From: G963666705 sp963666705
Lineage (GTDB): Bacteria; Pseudomonadota; Alphaproteobacteria; CADEGL01
Length of the DNA stretch: 64,000 bases
Direction: 5' to 3'
Assembly: GCA_963666705.2 (NCBI GenBank)
Contig: CAXXKO010000016.1
Location: forward strand, 186,001-250,000
Position 1 is the stretch's first letter. The number at the start of each line of letters is the position of its first letter. Under the pieces are notes generated by a model that worked only from the letters and a program-made list of their open reading frames with translations, was not told the origin of the DNA and searched no databases. This document shows positions 61,385-64,000 of this stretch, piece after piece. Position numbers and translations under genes: made by a program.

Positions 61385-62149
61385 TCATCGAAGTGGATTC
61401 TCTCGCCGGCCAGATGCTTCACTCGACACCGCCGTTTGGCCCCATGGGTAGAGCAGCCACTCCCGGAGGAGCGCGCTCACCGCGTAAGGCCGCTCCAGCG
61501 GCGAATAGTGGTTGCATTCGTCCACGAGGACGACCCTTGCGCCCGGTATGCCGTCACCGAACTCGTGGGATGGTACCGGCGGGGTCACCGTGTCTTGGCG
61601 ACCGCAGATCACGAGGGTCGGGCAGCGGATTTGGCCGAGACAATCACGGCTGTCCGGGCGCGACATGATGGCCTTGAGCTGTCGCACGAACGCCTCGGGC
61701 CCTATCCTGAGCGCCATATCGCGCAGCGCCGCCATGAGCAGCGGGTCGTCAACACGGCTCGGATGAACGGCCTTGGGCAGCATCTCATCGACCAGGCGCT
61801 CGTACTGCCCCGCCTCGACGAGCTCGATCCGCCGCCGCCGTTCCGTGGTTTGCTCTTTCGAATCGCCCCGCGCGGATGTGTCGATCAGGGCAAGCTGGCG
61901 GACCCGTTCGGGTGCGCGGCGAAGGATTTCGAGCGCCACATAGCCGCCCATGGTGAACCCGGCGAGCGCGAATGTTGCCGGTGCCGTGTCCAGAACGAGC
62001 TCGGCGTATGCCGACATGGTCTCGTGTTCGGTGAGATCGATCGTGAGGGGTGCGGCGACGTCGGTGAGGTGTTCGGTTTGTGGCACCCACATTTCCTCGT
62101 CGTCGAACAGGCCATGCAAGAAGACGATGGGTACGGGTTCTCTCGTCAC
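61385..62149 (-). CDS. Alpha/beta hydrolase with Thr at the nucleophile position
   Basis: Hydrolase-fold protein of 254 residues from GTG 62149 (GGAG upstream; a longer frame to 62290 exists). Oxyanion loop is IVFLHGLFDDEEMW. The nucleophile elbow GxSxG reads GFTMGGY, so Ser is Thr66. Asp in VICGRQDTVTP and His in DECNHYSPLERP complete the triad positions. A Thr nucleophile is rare in this fold; reduced or different activity is likely. It is the first gene of the minus-strand operon with the amine oxidase and the Rieske-like gene. Confidence 0.8.
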   Translation of the reverse strand: MTREPVPIVFLHGLFDDEEMWVPQTEHLTDVAAPLTIDLTEHETMSAYAELVLDTAPATFALAGFTMGGYVALEILRRAPERVRQLALIDTSARGDSKEQTTERRRRIELVEAGQYERLVDEMLPKAVHPSRVDDPLLMAALRDMALRIGPEAFVRQLKAIMSRPDSRDCLGQIRCPTLVICGRQDTVTPPVPSHEFGDGIPGARVVLVDECNHYSPLERPYAVSALLREWLLYPWGQTAVSSEASGRRENPLR

Positions 62150-62374
62150 ACCGACTGGCTCCACGCAAACAAACGCGATTGTGAAAGCGGCAACTCGACC
62201 GCCTCTGGATCGAAGCCCTCGACCGATCGATACATGATTGGCGGCGCATTCGTCCAGGGAATGTCCGCGGGGAGGGCATATGGCAACCATGACCGCCCAA
62301 CAAAAAGCAGGCGTTCAGGTCCCGGCGCGCTATGCTCGCCCCCGGACGGCTACCGTTTGCAGGGGAGGTGCGGG

Positions 62375-63202
62375 ATGTTCCGGCGGTCACTCGAAGAGTT
62401 CAGGGCAGCGGGCAAGGAGAAGGTGGTGGCGAACGGCGGGGCCCGGTCCGCGCGCCTCCTGACCAAGGTGGACGGCCTCGGGTTCTCCCTCTCGGACGTG
62501 ACGCTCGGGGCCGGGATGGCAGTCACCCTGTGGTACAAGAACCACTGGGAAGCCAATTACATCGTCTCGGGGACGGGCGAGGTCCGGGACCTTACCACGG
62601 GCGAGAATTACGCGCTCGCGCACGGCATCATCTACACGGTGGGGCCGAGGGACCGGCACATGATCGTGGCGGCGGAGGACTTGCGCATCATCAGCGTCTT
62701 CAACCCCGCCGTCGTGGGCGACGAGGTCCATGACGAGGACGGCGCCTATCCACCCACCGGCCCGGTGCCCGAAAGGCAAGAGCGCATGTTCGTGCGCTCG
62801 GCCGACGAGATGCGCGCGGCGGGCCGCGAGCTGATGGCGGCCGGCGGCACCACGAGCACCATCCGCATGGTGCTCAAGGAAGACGGCATCGGCATCTCGA
62901 TCTCGGACGTTGGTCTTCCGGCCGGCAACTCGAACCGGCTCTGGTACAAGAACCACTGGGAGGCCAACTACGTCCTCTCCGGCAAGGGCGACGTGACGAA
63001 CCTGGTGACCGACGAGGTCTGGGACCTCGCACCCGGAATCCTCTACTGCGTCGGACCCAAGGACCGGCACAGCATGCGCGCGGATACGGACATCCACCTC
63101 CTGAGCGTCTTCAACCCGGCCCTCCAGGGCGACGAGATGCACGACGAGGACGGCGCGCTGGCGCCGAGCGGGCCGGTCCCGCCCGGCCCGGCGGACGGGT
63201 AG
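62375..63202 (+). CDS. Tandem two-domain ectoine-synthase-like cupin protein
   Basis: Protein of 275 residues made of two EctC-like cupin domains (1-133 and 138-265). Each keeps the residues known for iron binding and catalysis in ectoine synthase. Domain 1 has Glu59 (WYKNHWEANY), Tyr87 (IIYTVG), His95 (RDRH), Glu117 and His119 (DEVHDEDGAYP). Domain 2 has Glu196, Tyr224, His232, Glu254 and His256. The Trp of the substrate pocket (WxSxRLL) is Ala23 and Thr160. Standard EctC is a single domain of about 130 residues. No ectA or ectB is seen. ATG at 62375 follows AGGGGAGG. A paralogue follows 68 bp later. Confidence 0.85.
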   Translation: MFRRSLEEFRAAGKEKVVANGGARSARLLTKVDGLGFSLSDVTLGAGMAVTLWYKNHWEANYIVSGTGEVRDLTTGENYALAHGIIYTVGPRDRHMIVAAEDLRIISVFNPAVVGDEVHDEDGAYPPTGPVPERQERMFVRSADEMRAAGRELMAAGGTTSTIRMVLKEDGIGISISDVGLPAGNSNRLWYKNHWEANYVLSGKGDVTNLVTDEVWDLAPGILYCVGPKDRHSMRADTDIHLLSVFNPALQGDEMHDEDGALAPSGPVPPGPADG

Positions 63203-63270
63203 TCGGCCGCGGCGCGCGTTAGCGGAGGCGCCGAAGCCAAAAGCGCGACTTTCTCCACGGGAGAGAGCCC

Positions 63271-64000
63271 ATGTTCGTGAAGACGCTCGACGAGATCAGA
63301 GGCCAGGGCCGGGAATTGATCCTGGGCGGCGGCCGGATCAGCTCGGTCAAGCTGGTGACGGCCGCGCACGACATGGGCTTTTCCATGTCCTACAACACCA
63401 TTGGGGCCGGCATCGAATCGACCCTCTGGTACAAGAACCATTGGGAGGCGAACTACATCATCGCCGGCGCCTGCGACGTCCAGGACGTGACCACGGGCGA
63501 GCGCTGGCCGCTTCCGCCCGGCGCGCTCTACACGGTGGGGCCGCGGGACCGGCATTTCTTCCAGGCGTTCGAAGACGTGACCCTCCTCAGCGTCTTCAAT
63601 CCGCCGGTGACCGGCACCGAGGTCCATGACGAGGACGGCGCCTATCCGCCGACCGGGCCGATCCCCGAGGGCCGGGAGCGCATGTTCGTGAAGACGGCCG
63701 CGGCATTGCGCGCCCAGGGCCTCGAGAAGACGGCCGCGAACGGCACGGCGCGGACCTTGCGCATGCTGACCCAGGCGGACCGGCTCGGCTTCACCCTCTC
63801 GGACGTTCACGTCGCGGCCGGCAATAGCCGCGTGCTCTGGTACAAGAGCCATTGGGAGGCGAACTTCGTACTCGAGGGCGAGGGCCGGAGCACGGACCTC
63901 GCCACCGGCCAAAGCTGGGCCTTGGCGCCCGGGACCCTGCATGTGGTCGGCCCCCGGGACAGGCACGACGTTCAGGCCCAAGCGGCCCTGCACGTCCTGA
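63271..64000 (+). CDS. Second tandem two-domain ectoine-synthase-like cupin protein (cut by window end)
   Basis: Paralogue of the preceding gene; 243 residues are visible and the gene runs off the window. Domain 1 has Glu59, Tyr87, His95, Glu117 and His119, in the same numbering. Domain 2 has Glu196 and His232, but the Tyr iron ligand is His224 (TLHVVGPRDRH). The substrate-pocket Trp is Arg22 and Thr159 or so. Both genes share the internal linker (EGRERMFV/ERQERMFV), so the fusion happened before the gene duplication. ATG at 63271 follows GGGAGAG. Confidence 0.83.
   Translation, partial: MFVKTLDEIRGQGRELILGGGRISSVKLVTAAHDMGFSMSYNTIGAGIESTLWYKNHWEANYIIAGACDVQDVTTGERWPLPPGALYTVGPRDRHFFQAFEDVTLLSVFNPPVTGTEVHDEDGAYPPTGPIPEGRERMFVKTAAALRAQGLEKTAANGTARTLRMLTQADRLGFTLSDVHVAAGNSRVLWYKSHWEANFVLEGEGRSTDLATGQSWALAPGTLHVVGPRDRHDVQAQAALHVL

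Noticed and set aside
50..64000. Many long open frames on the opposite strand or in other frames of the listed genes
   Set aside because: High GC makes stop codons rare; these translations are Arg/Pro/Ala/Gly-rich without recognisable domains and overlap well-supported genes.
62375..64000. Classical ectoine biosynthesis operon
   Set aside because: No ectA, ectB or ectD, the domains are fused in pairs and the pocket Trp is missing, so I do not call ectC.
1..64000. tRNA, rRNA, CRISPR array, prophage or replication origin
   Set aside because: No cloverleaf-like segment, rRNA-like sequence, regularly spaced repeat array, phage structural gene or origin gene was recognised by eye.

Overview
The window is GC-rich double-stranded DNA with tightly packed, often overlapping genes and frequent GTG/TTG starts. 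The gene content (beta-keto acid cleavage enzyme, betaine/carnitine-type Rieske oxygenase, CoxL-type molybdopterin subunit, proteobacterial Pel locus) suggests an alphaproteobacterium, perhaps a Rhodospirillales-like soil or environmental lineage. No rRNA or tRNA gene was seen, so this placement is an inference.

Region 1 (1-10.9 kb, minus strand) is an NHLM-type peptide (RiPP/microcin) export operon: an HlyD-like secretion protein, a C39 peptidase/ABC transporter and a second ABC transporter. It has been wrecked by insertion sequences. An IS1595-family element with an exact 8-bp target duplication splits the peptidase/ABC gene, and removing it restores the frame. An IS21-family element, itself hit by an IS256-family element with its own 8-bp duplication, splits the HlyD gene.

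Region 2 (10.9-30.3 kb) is a catabolic neighbourhood: a Rieske oxygenase with the Glu variant of the bridging residue, a hotdog thioesterase, a frameshifted amidohydrolase, a BKACE enzyme, an M24 peptidase-fold hydrolase, a maleylacetate-reductase-like dehydrogenase and a CaiD-like crotonobetainyl-CoA hydratase. Together they suggest breakdown of a carnitine- or betaine-like quaternary amine. Further on are an SDR lacking the catalytic Tyr, a DMT exporter whose stop codon lies in a MITE-like repeat, a nonsense-interrupted cyclase/hydrolase fusion, an ISNCY/IS1202-like element with a 19-bp duplication, an LsrF-like aldolase, a CoxL-like subunit, an ornithine-cyclodeaminase homologue, hpt, an internally deleted M24 gene and a GFA protein.

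Region 3 (30.3-38.9 kb) holds an IS1380-family and an IS110/IS1111-family element side by side, an acyl-CoA synthetase, a Phd/VapC toxin-antitoxin pair, an EEP phosphodiesterase, a trypsin-fold PDZ protein that has lost its whole catalytic triad, and an acetolactate decarboxylase fused to a ribbon-helix-helix-like N-terminus.

Region 4 (38.9-52.2 kb) is a Pel exopolysaccharide operon in the order pelD-pelE-pelA-pelB-pelC-pelF-pelG. PelA is reduced to the GH114 hydrolase, PelB is split into TPR and barrel genes (the TPR part also frameshifted), and PelD keeps an RxxD c-di-GMP site. A divergent receiver-Hpt gene lacks the phospho-acceptor His of the Hpt domain.

Region 5 (52.2-64 kb) has housekeeping and stress genes (yciB, a PhyH dioxygenase, HNH nuclease, peroxiredoxin, prolyl iminopeptidase, SNase, M48 protease). 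It ends with a striking cluster: a Rieske-fold protein missing two iron-sulfur ligands, an amine oxidase, an alpha/beta hydrolase with Thr in place of the nucleophilic Ser, and two adjacent genes that each encode two fused ectoine-synthase-like cupin domains. The second of these runs off the window.
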